19,748 nucleotides of DNA from Planctomycetia bacterium (lineage in GTDB: Bacteria > Planctomycetota > UBA1135 > GCA-002686595), in assembly GCA_005778045.1 (NCBI GenBank), contig SXKQ01000035.1:1-19748 (forward strand). Reading direction: 5' to 3'. Position numbers and translations under genes: made by a program. Under the pieces are notes generated by a model. It was not told the DNA's origin, did no database searches, and was given only the letters and a program-made list of their open reading frames with translations. The first letter of the stretch is position 1. Every line of letters begins with the position of its first letter. Positions 7,952 to 15,454 of the stretch are shown one piece after another.

Positions 7952-8190
7952 GGGGTGCGAAGCGGGGTCTCGAGGGGGACGCACCGGCGCCCGAGGCTGG
8001 CCGAGGCAGGGCAAGACGAGTGCCAAGCCCTGAAGTGGCCTTGGGGGCGCGCGCGGGAGGCCCGCGCGCCCCTCGGCGGGGACGCGTGTCCTCTATAGAC
8101 TGCAAACTCCGCGCTCCGTTCTCCACGGTCCGCTGGTCGCAGGCCGAACGCTCCGCGTGCGGCCCACCCGCCCCAACCGCCCGCCCCTCC
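7952..8190. promoter_or_regulatory. Divergent intergenic region between the lpoB operon and mutS
   Basis: These 239 bases must hold promoters for both directions. A TATAGA hexamer at 8094-8099, about 90 bases before the mutS start, is the best -10 candidate, but no good -35 stands 16-18 bases upstream. A GC-only hairpin (GCGCGCGGG 8049-8057 with CCCGCGCGC 8061-8069, three-base loop) lies just before it. The hexamer TATAGA is also nearly symmetrical (TCTATA on the other strand), so direction is uncertain. Confidence 0.3.
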
Positions 8191-10830
8191 ATGCACCAGC
8201 CGAGCCTGATCGACGAGGGCCCGAAGGCCGCCGCGACCACGCCGATGATGGCGCAGTACCTGCGGGCCAAGAAGGAGCAGCCGGGCGCGCTGCTCTTCTT
8301 CCGCATGGGCGACTTCTACGAGCTCTTCGGGGAGGACGCGGTCACCGCCAGCCGCGAGCTCGGCATCACGCTCACCTCGCGCGACAAGGGCACGCAGGCG
8401 CTCCCCATGGCCGGGGTGCCGGTCAAGGCCCACGAGGCCTACCTGATGCGGCTCGTCCGCAAGGGCTTCAAGGTCGCGATCTGCGAGCAGATGGAGGACC
8501 CGCGAACGGCGAAGGGCCTCGTCGATCGCGCGATCGTGCGCGTCGTCACCGCCGGGACGATCACCGAGGAGGAGGCGCTCGACGCGCGCGCCAACAACTT
8601 CCTCGCGGCGCTGCACGTGCAGGGTGCGAAGGCCGGCCTCGCGTGGGTCGACGTCTCGACCGGGCGCTTCCTCGTGAGCGAGGTACCCGCGCGCGACGTC
8701 GAAGGCGAGCTGGGGCGCATCGGGCCGGCGGAGGTGCTGTGCGCGACGACGCTCGGCGAGCGCGCGCCGGAGATCGCCGAGTCTCTCGAGCGCATGCAAG
8801 GACTGTGTCGCAGCGAGCGCGAGGAGTGGCGCTTCGAGCGCGCCACGGCTCTGCGCGCGCTCTCACGGCACTTCAAGGTGCAGACCATCGAGGGCTTCGG
8901 GCTCGAAGAAGACTCGCTCGCCGTTCCGGCCGCGGGCGCGCTGATCGAGTACCTCGAGGAGACGCAGCGCTCGGCGTGCGAGCACGTGCGGCGCATCGAG
9001 AAGGTCGAGACGTCCGAGTTCCTCGTGCTCGACCGCGCGACGCGTTCGTGCCTCGAACTCGTCGTCACCCAGCGCGAGGGTCGCACCGAGGGCACGCTGC
9101 TCGAGGCGCTCGACGCGACGCTCACGCCCATGGGCGGGCGACTGCTGCGCGCGTGGCTGCTCGCGCCGCTGCGCCAGCCCGAGGCGATCCTGCACCGTCA
9201 GCGCGGCGTCGCGGAGTTCGTCGAGGGGCCGTTTCTGCGCGAGGACGTGCGCGAGCTCCTGCGCGGCGTGCTCGACATCGAGCGCCTCGTCGCCAAGGTC
9301 TCGACCGGCCGCGCCAACGCGCGCGATCTCGTCGGACTCGCCAACTCGCTCGCGCTCGTGCCGCAGCTGCGTGCCAAGCTCGAGGCGGTCTACTCGAAGG
9401 TCCTCGGAGAGCTGCTCGCGCGGCTCGACCCGCTCGAGGACGTCAGCGCGCGCATCCAGCGCACGCTGGTCGACGCCCCGCCGCTGTCCCTGAAGGACGG
9501 CGGCATGGTGCGACCGGGCTTCTCCGCGGAGCTCGACGAGCTCGTTCAGATCGCCGGCGACGGCAAGACGTGGATGGCGCGCTTCCAGGCCGACGAGGTC
9601 GCGCGCACGGGCATGGCGGGCTTGAAGGTCGGTTTCAACTCGGTCTTTGGCTACTACCTCGAGGTGCCGCGCGGGCAAGTCGACCGCGTGCCCGAGAGCT
9701 ACATCCGCAAGCAGACCGTCAAGAACGCCGAGCGCTACATCACGCAAGAGCTCAAGCAGTTCGAGGACAAGGTGCTGAAGGCCGAGGAGCGCTCGCGCGA
9801 CCTCGAGTACCAGATCTTCGGCGACCTGCGCGACGAGGTCGCGCGCCATGTCGGGCGCATCCTCGACACCGCCGACGCGCTCGCCAGCGTCGACGTGCTC
9901 GCCGGCCTCGCCCAGCGCGCCGTCGAGAATCGCTACGTCGCGCCGCAGCTCGACAATGGCGAGCTGCTCTCGATCGAGGACGGGCGCCACCCCGTGATCG
10001 AGCGCATGACGGGCGGCTCCAGCTTCGTGCCCAACGACAGCGTGCTCGACCGCGACGCGCGGCGCGTGACGATCCTCACCGGTCCTAACATGGCCGGCAA
10101 GTCGACCTACATCCGCCAGACGGCCCTGATCGTGCTGCTCGCGCAGGTCGGCTCGTTCGTCCCGGCGCGCAAGGCCAAGATCGGCGTCGTCGATCGCATC
10201 TTCACGCGCGTCGGCGCCGCGGACGACATCAGCCGCAACGCCTCGACGTTCATGGTCGAGATGGTCGAGGTCGCGAACATCCTGAACAACGCCAGCGCGC
10301 GATCGCTGGTCGTGCTCGACGAGGTCGGGCGCGGCACGAGCACCTTCGACGGCCTCGCGCTCGCGTGGTCGATCGTCGAGCACATCCACAACCGCATCGG
10401 CTGTCGTACGCTGTTCGCGACCCACTACCACCAGCTGGTCGAGCTCGCGACGCGTCTCCCGGGCGTGTGCAACAAGTCCGTCGCCGTGCGCGAGTACCAG
10501 GACGAGATCGTGTTCCTGCACAAGATCGTCGATGGCGGCACCGCCCGCTCCTACGGCATCCACGTCGCGCGCCTCGCCGGCGTGCCCGCAGAGCTGCTCG
10601 AGCGCGCGCGCTCGATCCTGCGCGATCTCGAGGCCGACAACGAGGACTTGGTGCCGCGCATCTCGTCCCACGCCGGCGGCGCCAAGGACTCCACGGGCCA
10701 GCTGTCGCTGTTCGGAACGCCGCCCTCGAAGGTCGAGGCCGCCCTCGTGCGTCTCGATCCCGACCAGCTGACGCCGCTGCAGGCGCTCAACGAGCTGCAG
10801 CGGCTGCGCGCCATGCTCGGCGACGCGTGA
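8191..10830 (+). CDS. mutS: DNA mismatch repair protein MutS
   Basis: This is an 879-residue full-length MutS, the ATPase that recognises base mismatches and small loops and starts methyl- or nick-directed repair. The N-terminal mismatch-binding domain carries GDFYELF with the F42-x-E44 pair that stacks on the mismatch. The ATPase domain holds Walker A GPNMAGKST (631-639), TRVGAADDISRNASTFMVEM (the MutS signature), Walker B VVLDE (D710, E711) followed by VGRGTSTFDG, and FATHYHQL. QLSLF at 837-841 resembles a beta-clamp-binding motif near the C-terminus. ATG 8191 is chosen because family similarity starts there; the upstream frame to 8020 is not protein-like. It is preceded by CCGCCCCTCC rather than a Shine-Dalgarno sequence. 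No mutL is in the window; the next gene starts five bases after the stop. Confidence 0.98.
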   Translation: MHQPSLIDEGPKAAATTPMMAQYLRAKKEQPGALLFFRMGDFYELFGEDAVTASRELGITLTSRDKGTQALPMAGVPVKAHEAYLMRLVRKGFKVAICEQMEDPRTAKGLVDRAIVRVVTAGTITEEEALDARANNFLAALHVQGAKAGLAWVDVSTGRFLVSEVPARDVEGELGRIGPAEVLCATTLGERAPEIAESLERMQGLCRSEREEWRFERATALRALSRHFKVQTIEGFGLEEDSLAVPAAGALIEYLEETQRSACEHVRRIEKVETSEFLVLDRATRSCLELVVTQREGRTEGTLLEALDATLTPMGGRLLRAWLLAPLRQPEAILHRQRGVAEFVEGPFLREDVRELLRGVLDIERLVAKVSTGRANARDLVGLANSLALVPQLRAKLEAVYSKVLGELLARLDPLEDVSARIQRTLVDAPPLSLKDGGMVRPGFSAELDELVQIAGDGKTWMARFQADEVARTGMAGLKVGFNSVFGYYLEVPRGQVDRVPESYIRKQTVKNAERYITQELKQFEDKVLKAEERSRDLEYQIFGDLRDEVARHVGRILDTADALASVDVLAGLAQRAVENRYVAPQLDNGELLSIEDGRHPVIERMTGGSSFVPNDSVLDRDARRVTILTGPNMAGKSTYIRQTALIVLLAQVGSFVPARKAKIGVVDRIFTRVGAADDISRNASTFMVEMVEVANILNNASARSLVVLDEVGRGTSTFDGLALAWSIVEHIHNRIGCRTLFATHYHQLVELATRLPGVCNKSVAVREYQDEIVFLHKIVDGGTARSYGIHVARLAGVPAELLERARSILRDLEADNEDLVPRISSHAGGAKDSTGQLSLFGTPPSKVEAALVRLDPDQLTPLQALNELQRLRAMLGDA

Positions 10831-10835
10831 CGCGC

Positions 10836-12152
10836 ATGGCGCGGCTCGTCTTCAGCTACCGCAATCCCGGTCGCTACGCGTTCAACGTGCTCGCGGGCGC
10901 TCTCGTTGACGAGCTCGCGCAAGGCGGCTTCGAGCTTGTGCTCGCGCGCACTTCCGCGGAACTCGAGCGCGCGGTCGCCGCCCCGGTCCAGAGTGGCGAA
11001 CCGACGCTCGTCGCGTGGAGTTTCTACTCGCCGAGCTTCCCCGAGTGCGCTGCGGAACTCGCGTGGCTGCGCTCACGCGTGCCGCAGGGCTGGCTCTCTC
11101 TCGCCGGCGGCGTGCACGCCACGGCCGAGCCCGCGGAAACGCTCGCCGCCGGCTTCGATTTTGGGGCCGTCGGCGAGGGCGAACACGTGATCGTGGCTGT
11201 CGCACGCGCCCTGCGCGCCGCGGGCGATCTCGATGCGCTCACGCAGGCGCTGCGATCGCTCCGCGGGCTGTCGCACGGCACTTCGAGCGGCGTCGCGAGC
11301 GCCGGGCGCGGCGAGAGCATCGCCGAACTCGACGCCTTCGCGCCCTTCGTGCCCGCGCGGCGCCTGTTCGGTCCGATCGAGATCACGCGCGGCTGCATCT
11401 ATGCCTGCAAGTTCTGTCAGACACCGTTCCTCGCCAAGGCGCGCTTCCGCCATCGCTCGCCGGCGAATATCGCCCACTGGGCGGGCGAGATCACGCGCGC
11501 CGGACTACGCGACGTGCGCTTCGTGTCCCCCACCTCGCTCTCCTACGGCTCGCTCGACGAGAGCGTGAATCTCGCGGCGATCGAGGAGCTGCTCGCGCGC
11601 GTGCGCGAGGCCATCGGCCGAGCGAGCCGTATGTTCTTCGGCACCTTTCCGAGCGAGGTTCGACCGGAGCACGTGACGCCCGAGGCGCTCGCCCTGCTGC
11701 GCCGCTATGTCGACAACGACAACCTCGTGATCGGTGGCCAGTCCGGCAGCGAACGCGTGCTGCGCACGAGCCACCGCGGCCACGACGTCGAAGCCATCGT
11801 GCGCGCCGTGCGCACCTGCGCCGAGCACGGCTGGAAGGCCAACGTCGACTTCCTGCTCGGGCTGCCGGGCGAGGAACCCGACGACGTCGCCGCCACGCTC
11901 GCGCTCGTCGAGCGCCTCGTCGATCTCGGAGCCAAGGCGCATGCACACACCTTCATGCCGCTGCCGGGCACGCCGTTCCGACGCGAAGCTGCTGGCGCAG
12001 TCGCCGAGCCCGTCCGCAAGCGCATCGAATTCTTCGAGGGCTCGGGCGCCCTGTTCGGCCAGTGGCGCAAGCAGGAGACGATCGCGAGGCAGCTCGCGGA
12101 GCGCCGCAGTCACCGAGCGACCTCGATGCCGAACACGAAGGCACGGCCGTGA
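10836..12152 (+). CDS. B12-binding-domain radical SAM protein, MJ_1487/TIGR04013 family
   Basis: This is a 438-residue protein. Residues 1-130 form a Rossmann-like B12-binding-type domain (ending LAGGVHATAEPAETL, then GAVGEGEH), and 178-435 a radical SAM domain with C187-IYA-C191-KF-C194, the CxxxCxxC cluster that binds a [4Fe-4S] and S-adenosylmethionine. Downstream motifs are FGTFPSEVRPEHVT, NDNLVIGGQSGSERVL, KANVDFLLGLPGEE and AHTFMPLPGTPF, which agree closely with the archaeal MJ_1487 family as I remember it. The reaction is unknown. The cobalamin DxHxxG motif is not seen in the N-terminal domain, so B12 may bind base-on or not at all. ATG 10836 begins five bases after mutS ends, indicating co-transcription; a longer in-frame reading inside mutS is a shadow. 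Confidence 0.85.
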   Translation: MARLVFSYRNPGRYAFNVLAGALVDELAQGGFELVLARTSAELERAVAAPVQSGEPTLVAWSFYSPSFPECAAELAWLRSRVPQGWLSLAGGVHATAEPAETLAAGFDFGAVGEGEHVIVAVARALRAAGDLDALTQALRSLRGLSHGTSSGVASAGRGESIAELDAFAPFVPARRLFGPIEITRGCIYACKFCQTPFLAKARFRHRSPANIAHWAGEITRAGLRDVRFVSPTSLSYGSLDESVNLAAIEELLARVREAIGRASRMFFGTFPSEVRPEHVTPEALALLRRYVDNDNLVIGGQSGSERVLRTSHRGHDVEAIVRAVRTCAEHGWKANVDFLLGLPGEEPDDVAATLALVERLVDLGAKAHAHTFMPLPGTPFRREAAGAVAEPVRKRIEFFEGSGALFGQWRKQETIARQLAERRSHRATSMPNTKARP

Positions 12153-12194
12153 GCGCGCGCCCCGCGCCCCTCGCGAGGTGCGGAACGCGCGCTC
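12151..12194. terminator. Nested inverted repeat between convergent genes
   Basis: GAGCGCGCG (12151-12159) pairs with CGCGCGCTC (12186-12194), and the palindrome CCTCGCGAGG (12169-12178) sits inside. It begins at the stop codon of the radical SAM gene and ends 11 bases before the stop of the lamin-tail gene on the other strand. It may stop transcription from both sides, but there is no T-run. Confidence 0.4.
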
Positions 12195-12204
12195 GACCGC
12201 GATG

Positions 12205-13170
12205 CTACGGACAGACCGTGTTGGCGCGCCGCGGCGTGGCGCAGTCGGCGTTCGACGGACTGACCATGCTGATCCCGCTGCACCAGTTGGCGCCGTCATC
12301 GTTGGAGACGAGGTCGACGAGCGCGCGGTCGAGTGACAACGACTTGCCGGGCGTGTCGGGCCAGAAGATGCCGTCGTCATAGCTCACCGAGTCGACGAGC
12401 AGGCCCTGCGGATCGACGAGCTGGATCGAGTCTGCGCCGTTGGCGAGCGTGAAGCTGCTGTACTTGTAGTCGACACCGATGCCGCCATTGGTGGCGGTAT
12501 TGGCGTTGATGCCGAGCACGAAGTACGAACGCGAGGGCACGAGCAACGGGCCGCTCGCCGACTGGATCACGTGGTTGTTGCCCGTGCCGTCAGTCAGGAG
12601 CCAACCGGACAGGTCGACGGCCTGCGGCGACAGGTTGCGCACCTCGAACCACTCGCCCGAGGCATCGGACACGGCCGTGGGGTCCTTCATGATCTCGGTG
12701 ATCACGAGCGAGCCGGCGCCGAGCGACAGCGCCGGACCCTGCGGGAACGAGCCCACGGAGGGAATCGTCAGCGAGAGCCTTGCGCGAGCACCCGACGGAC
12801 GACGCAGGCGACACGTCGCGCGCACCGGGGACGGGGCGCGCCAGTTGCGCTGCACGATGCGCGCGTTGCCGCTGCCGTCGAGGCGCACGAGCGAGCGCGT
12901 CGGCGGCGCGTGCTCGCTGTCGAACGACAGCAGCGCCCACCCGAAGGCCTCACCGCCGCGCACCTCGAGCGCGAAGCCGCGCTGCACGGGGCTCGCGCCG
13001 AAGGCGAGCTCGAATTCGAGCTCGCGTGTGCCCGCGAGCTGGTGAGCCAAGGGCTCGAGTCGGTCCTCGTAGGCCGCGTCCTCGAGCTCCGCCAGCTGCG
13101 GTCCCCGGACCTCATCCCCATGGAACGAAACACCGATAGCCGCCAGCGCGGCCAACCAACCTGCCTGCAT
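12205..13170 (-). CDS. Secreted lamin-tail-domain protein
   Basis: This is a 321-residue exported protein. A short hydrophobic start (MQAGWLAALAAIGVSF) suggests a signal peptide. Residues about 20-150 are an unrecognised beta-rich part. From residue 155 the lamin tail domain (LTD) is clear: LVITEIMKDP, then GEWFEVRNLSPQAVDLSGWLL, VPSRSYFVLGIN, ADSIQLVDPQGLLVDSVSYDD and a final GKSLSLDRA. Bacterial LTDs are Ig-like folds in secreted or surface proteins and often act as adhesion or targeting modules next to nucleases; no catalytic partner is visible here. The tail has two Cys pairs (NWCSG, ADCATP). A good Shine-Dalgarno GAGGAG stands four bases before ATG 13170. It diverges from the secreted protein at 13469, with 298 bases between. 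Confidence 0.83.
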   Translation of the reverse strand: MQAGWLAALAAIGVSFHGDEVRGPQLAELEDAAYEDRLEPLAHQLAGTRELEFELAFGASPVQRGFALEVRGGEAFGWALLSFDSEHAPPTRSLVRLDGSGNARIVQRNWRAPSPVRATCRLRRPSGARARLSLTIPSVGSFPQGPALSLGAGSLVITEIMKDPTAVSDASGEWFEVRNLSPQAVDLSGWLLTDGTGNNHVIQSASGPLLVPSRSYFVLGINANTATNGGIGVDYKYSSFTLANGADSIQLVDPQGLLVDSVSYDDGIFWPDTPGKSLSLDRALVDLVSNDDGANWCSGISMVSPSNADCATPRRANTVCP

Positions 13171-13393
13171 GGATCTCCTCGCTTCTTTTCCGGCGAAGAA
13201 GGCCCGCCGCGCGCCTCCGTGGCCCGCCGCGTCCCCTCGCTCGCCCCTCCGTCGCTTGGGACGCGCACTGGTCGCGGGGCAAGCGCGAGAAAAGCGGACC
13301 AGAAACTCAGCCGGGCGATTGGCACCGGCAAGGGGGCCCGCAACGCACAGTCACGCTGCCCCCCGTATCCGGCTTTCGGTGCTAGGCTTCTGA

Positions 13394-13405
13394 TCTCACG
13401 TGAGA
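13394..13405. promoter_or_regulatory. 12-bp palindrome TCTCACGTGAGA, possible operator
   Basis: A perfect dyad centred on CACGTG lies 64 bases before the plus-strand secreted-protein gene, in the lower-GC part of the 298-base divergent region shared with the lamin-tail gene. It has the size and symmetry of a dimeric regulator site. No T-run or coding frame explains it. The rest of 13171-13468 holds nothing else I can support. Confidence 0.35.
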
Positions 13406-13468
13406 CTTATTGCTCGTTTCCGATCCCACGATGTTCCACAAATCCAAGTCCAAATAGGAATCGCGACC

Positions 13469-14605
13469 ATGCTTCTCCGTCTCGTGCACCTGCCCACCGC
13501 ACTTGCGCTCGCCGCGTTTGCGAGTGCGCAGGAATTCAACATCGATTTCAATGCCGCTGCCGGAAGCCCCTCGGCTAGCTACGGCGCCGCCGCGGGCCAG
13601 CCCGGCACGTGGAACGCTGTCCCCGCTGTCGTCTCGAGCACGGCCGTGGCGCCCACGCCGCTTGTGAACACGGGCGGCGTTGCGACTACCGTCGGCGTGC
13701 GTCTGCAGGGCGGCGGCGCGTTCTCGTCGGGCTACAACGGCATCGGCAACGTTAGCTGGGACAACCCTTCGACCACCGGCGACGACGGCGCGCTGATGGA
13801 CGATATCGTCGACGTCGGAGGCGGCTTTCCGACGGGCCCGGTCTCCCAAGTGCGCGTGCGCATCAACGGCCTCGCCACCAAGCTGTACGACATCTACACC
13901 TACAGCTTCGCGCCCGACAACTATCTGCCCGGCAACGGCGGCTCCCCGTGGCAGACCAATGTCGAGGTGATCGGCTCGGCCGATGGCGTCCAGTCCGTCG
14001 GCGCGCTGGACTGGCCGGCTGCGGGCCACACGCACCTCGAGACCTACGCCAAGCACACGGTCCTCGTGACCGCCGGCACTCCGCTTGACATCTTCGTCAC
14101 GGCCGGCACTCCCAACCTCGGCTTCGGCTCGCTCAACGGCATCCAGATCGTCGAGTCCGTGCCTCCGCCGGTGAACTTTTGCACCTCGGGCACGAGCACG
14201 AACGGCTGCGCTCCGCTCCTTGCGGCGAGCGTCAACCCCAACGTGGCGTTGAACAACAATTGCCTGCTCTCCGTCGCCAACCTCGAAGGCCAGAAGACGG
14301 GCTTGATCTTCTACGGCATCAACAACACCAGCTTCGTCCCGCAGGCTTGGGGCAGCGGCTCGAGCTTCCTGTGCGTGAAGGCTCCGACCCAACGCACGAT
14401 CACGCTCCCGACCGGCGGCATCGCAGGCCTGTGTGACGGCTCGATGCTGCTCGACTTCGGCGCCTACCAGCTCGCCAGTCCGGGCGCACTGGGCCAGCCC
14501 TTCGTGGCGGGGAACAAGGTGTATGCGCAGGCGTGGTACCGCGACCCGCCGGCCCCGAAGACCACCAACCTGTCGAACGGGGTGGAACTCACCTTCGTTC
14601 CGTAA
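13469..14605 (+). CDS. Secreted protein with planctomycete-type C-terminal Cys-rich domain
   Basis: This is a 378-residue protein. MLLRLVHLPTALALAAFASA is a clear Sec signal peptide with cleavage expected after ASA. Residues about 22-235 form a Gly/Ser/Thr/Asn-rich beta domain starting EFNIDFNAAAGSPS, of unknown function. From C238 a separate domain begins (CTSGTSTNGCAP), running through GLIFYGINN, GSSFLCVKAPTQRT and GLCDGSMLLDFGAYQ to YAQAWYRDPPAPKTTNLS at the end. I associate this tail with large families of secreted planctomycete proteins, where it terminates varied N-terminal domains; sorting or surface attachment is plausible but not shown. TAGGAA (13455-13460), eight bases before ATG 13469, serves as ribosome binding site; the frame upstream to 13400 lacks a signal. 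A strong terminator follows the gene. Confidence 0.82.
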   Translation: MLLRLVHLPTALALAAFASAQEFNIDFNAAAGSPSASYGAAAGQPGTWNAVPAVVSSTAVAPTPLVNTGGVATTVGVRLQGGGAFSSGYNGIGNVSWDNPSTTGDDGALMDDIVDVGGGFPTGPVSQVRVRINGLATKLYDIYTYSFAPDNYLPGNGGSPWQTNVEVIGSADGVQSVGALDWPAAGHTHLETYAKHTVLVTAGTPLDIFVTAGTPNLGFGSLNGIQIVESVPPPVNFCTSGTSTNGCAPLLAASVNPNVALNNNCLLSVANLEGQKTGLIFYGINNTSFVPQAWGSGSSFLCVKAPTQRTITLPTGGIAGLCDGSMLLDFGAYQLASPGALGQPFVAGNKVYAQAWYRDPPAPKTTNLSNGVELTFVP

Positions 14606-14641
14606 GCGCGCCTCACAGTCGCGCTACCACCTTCCACCAGC

Positions 14642-14660
14642 GCACTGCCTGCGGCAGTGC
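14642..14660 (+). terminator. Small hairpin before the main terminator
   Basis: GCACTGCC (14642-14649) pairs with GGCAGTGC (14653-14660) across a three-base loop. It lies 36 bases after the stop of the secreted-protein gene and 13 bases before the larger terminator, so it may protect the 3' end or assist termination. Confidence 0.5.
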
Positions 14661-14673
14661 TCGGGGGATTCCT

Positions 14674-14708
14674 CTCAGGAGACGCCTAGGCGTCTCCTGA
14701 GCTTTTTT
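14674..14708 (+). terminator. Rho-independent terminator
   Basis: A perfect 28-base palindrome (14674-14701, arms CTCAGGAGACGCCT and AGGCGTCTCCTGAG) is followed by C and six T residues (14703-14708). It is the only hairpin with a full T-run in the window and ends the plus-strand secreted-protein gene. It also separates that gene from the converging unit whose stop is at 14768. Confidence 0.92.
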
Positions 14709-14767
14709 GCAGCCGCCGGAGAAACAGGGCAGCGGCAACGGGCGCGACTGCGAGAGTTGCGCGGCAC

Positions 14768-15454
14768 TCAGGGAGCGGGACGTTCGGCGCGCTCGCGCAG
14801 GCGCTCGCGGATCTGAAAGGTCACGAGGCCCTTGCGGGCGGCGCGGGGCGCGGGGAAGCGCTCGAACGCGCGGAAGAGGCCCTGCGCGGCGGCGGACCAG
14901 TCGCCCTCCGCCTGCTCGGGCCAAGGGATCACGGCGATCGGGGTCGGAGCGTTGCGGTCGGCGAGGATCGCGGCGCTCAGCGCTTCCTCGCGCACGAAGA
15001 ACGCGTCGCCGAAGCGCACGATCGAGCGGTTGAGTGGCGAGCTGCCGGTGCGCGTGCCGGCCCAGCCCTCGCGCGCACCCTCGAGGCCGCCTTCCTCGAA
15101 GCCAGCACGCAGGCCGCGCCAGCCGCCGCGCGCAAGCGCCGGCAATGCGGCGTGCGCGAACGAGCGCAAGCTCCAGCCGTGCAGGGCCACGCAGCCGCCG
15201 AGGTTGCGCACCAGCGGCGCCATGAAGGCGTGCTCGGGAGCGTCGTCGACGCAGTACAGAACCTGCTCGAACTGCTTGGGCACCAGCGCGCTCGCCGGCC
15301 GCGTCGGCACGCCAAACCAGTCGGCGCCCTCGCGGCCGCGCTCGACGAACACGGCCACTTCCGCGTGGTCCCACAGCTCGCGCCCGAGCGAGCGCACGGC
15401 CTGCGCATGCGCCCCCGGAGCGTCCCAGGGCACCGTCACCAGAGCGAGCTTCAC
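14768..15454 (-). CDS. Glycosyltransferase-like protein, N-terminal domain only
   Basis: This is a 228-residue protein with GTG start at 15454, overlapping the map stop codon in a GTGA arrangement, which predicts translational coupling. The start KLALVTVPWDAPGAHAQAV and the segments YCVDDAPEHAFMAPLVRNLGG, VALHGWSLR and SPLNRSIVRFGDAFFVREEAL resemble the acceptor-side half of GT-B glycosyltransferases, where an H-x-F-M-x-P-L segment is followed by VVLHD and PLNR. The donor-binding half with EX7E is missing: after IAVIPWPEQ the protein goes to an Arg-rich end. It may therefore be a decayed or repurposed enzyme without sugar-nucleotide binding. The longer ATG frame from 15769 lies inside map and is not coding. 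Function is unknown. Confidence 0.7.
   Translation of the reverse strand: MKLALVTVPWDAPGAHAQAVRSLGRELWDHAEVAVFVERGREGADWFGVPTRPASALVPKQFEQVLYCVDDAPEHAFMAPLVRNLGGCVALHGWSLRSFAHAALPALARGGWRGLRAGFEEGGLEGAREGWAGTRTGSSPLNRSIVRFGDAFFVREEALSAAILADRNAPTPIAVIPWPEQAEGDWSAAAQGLFRAFERFPAPRAARKGLVTFQIRERLRERAERPAP

Noticed and set aside
6521..8098. Plus-strand frame of 525 codons opposite the lipoprotein operon
   Set aside because: It is Arg/Ala/Gly-rich, has no motif and covers three genes with clear lipoprotein signals on the minus strand.
8863..10671. Long minus-strand open frame (602 codons) opposite mutS
   Set aside because: Full-length mutS with all motifs is on the other strand; the antisense frame is an Arg/Val/Asp/His-rich shadow produced by GC-biased codons.
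13500..14605. Autotransporter or PEP-CTERM protein
   Set aside because: There is no PEP motif, no C-terminal hydrophobic helix with basic end and no beta-barrel pattern; the end is YRDPPAPKTTNLS-type.
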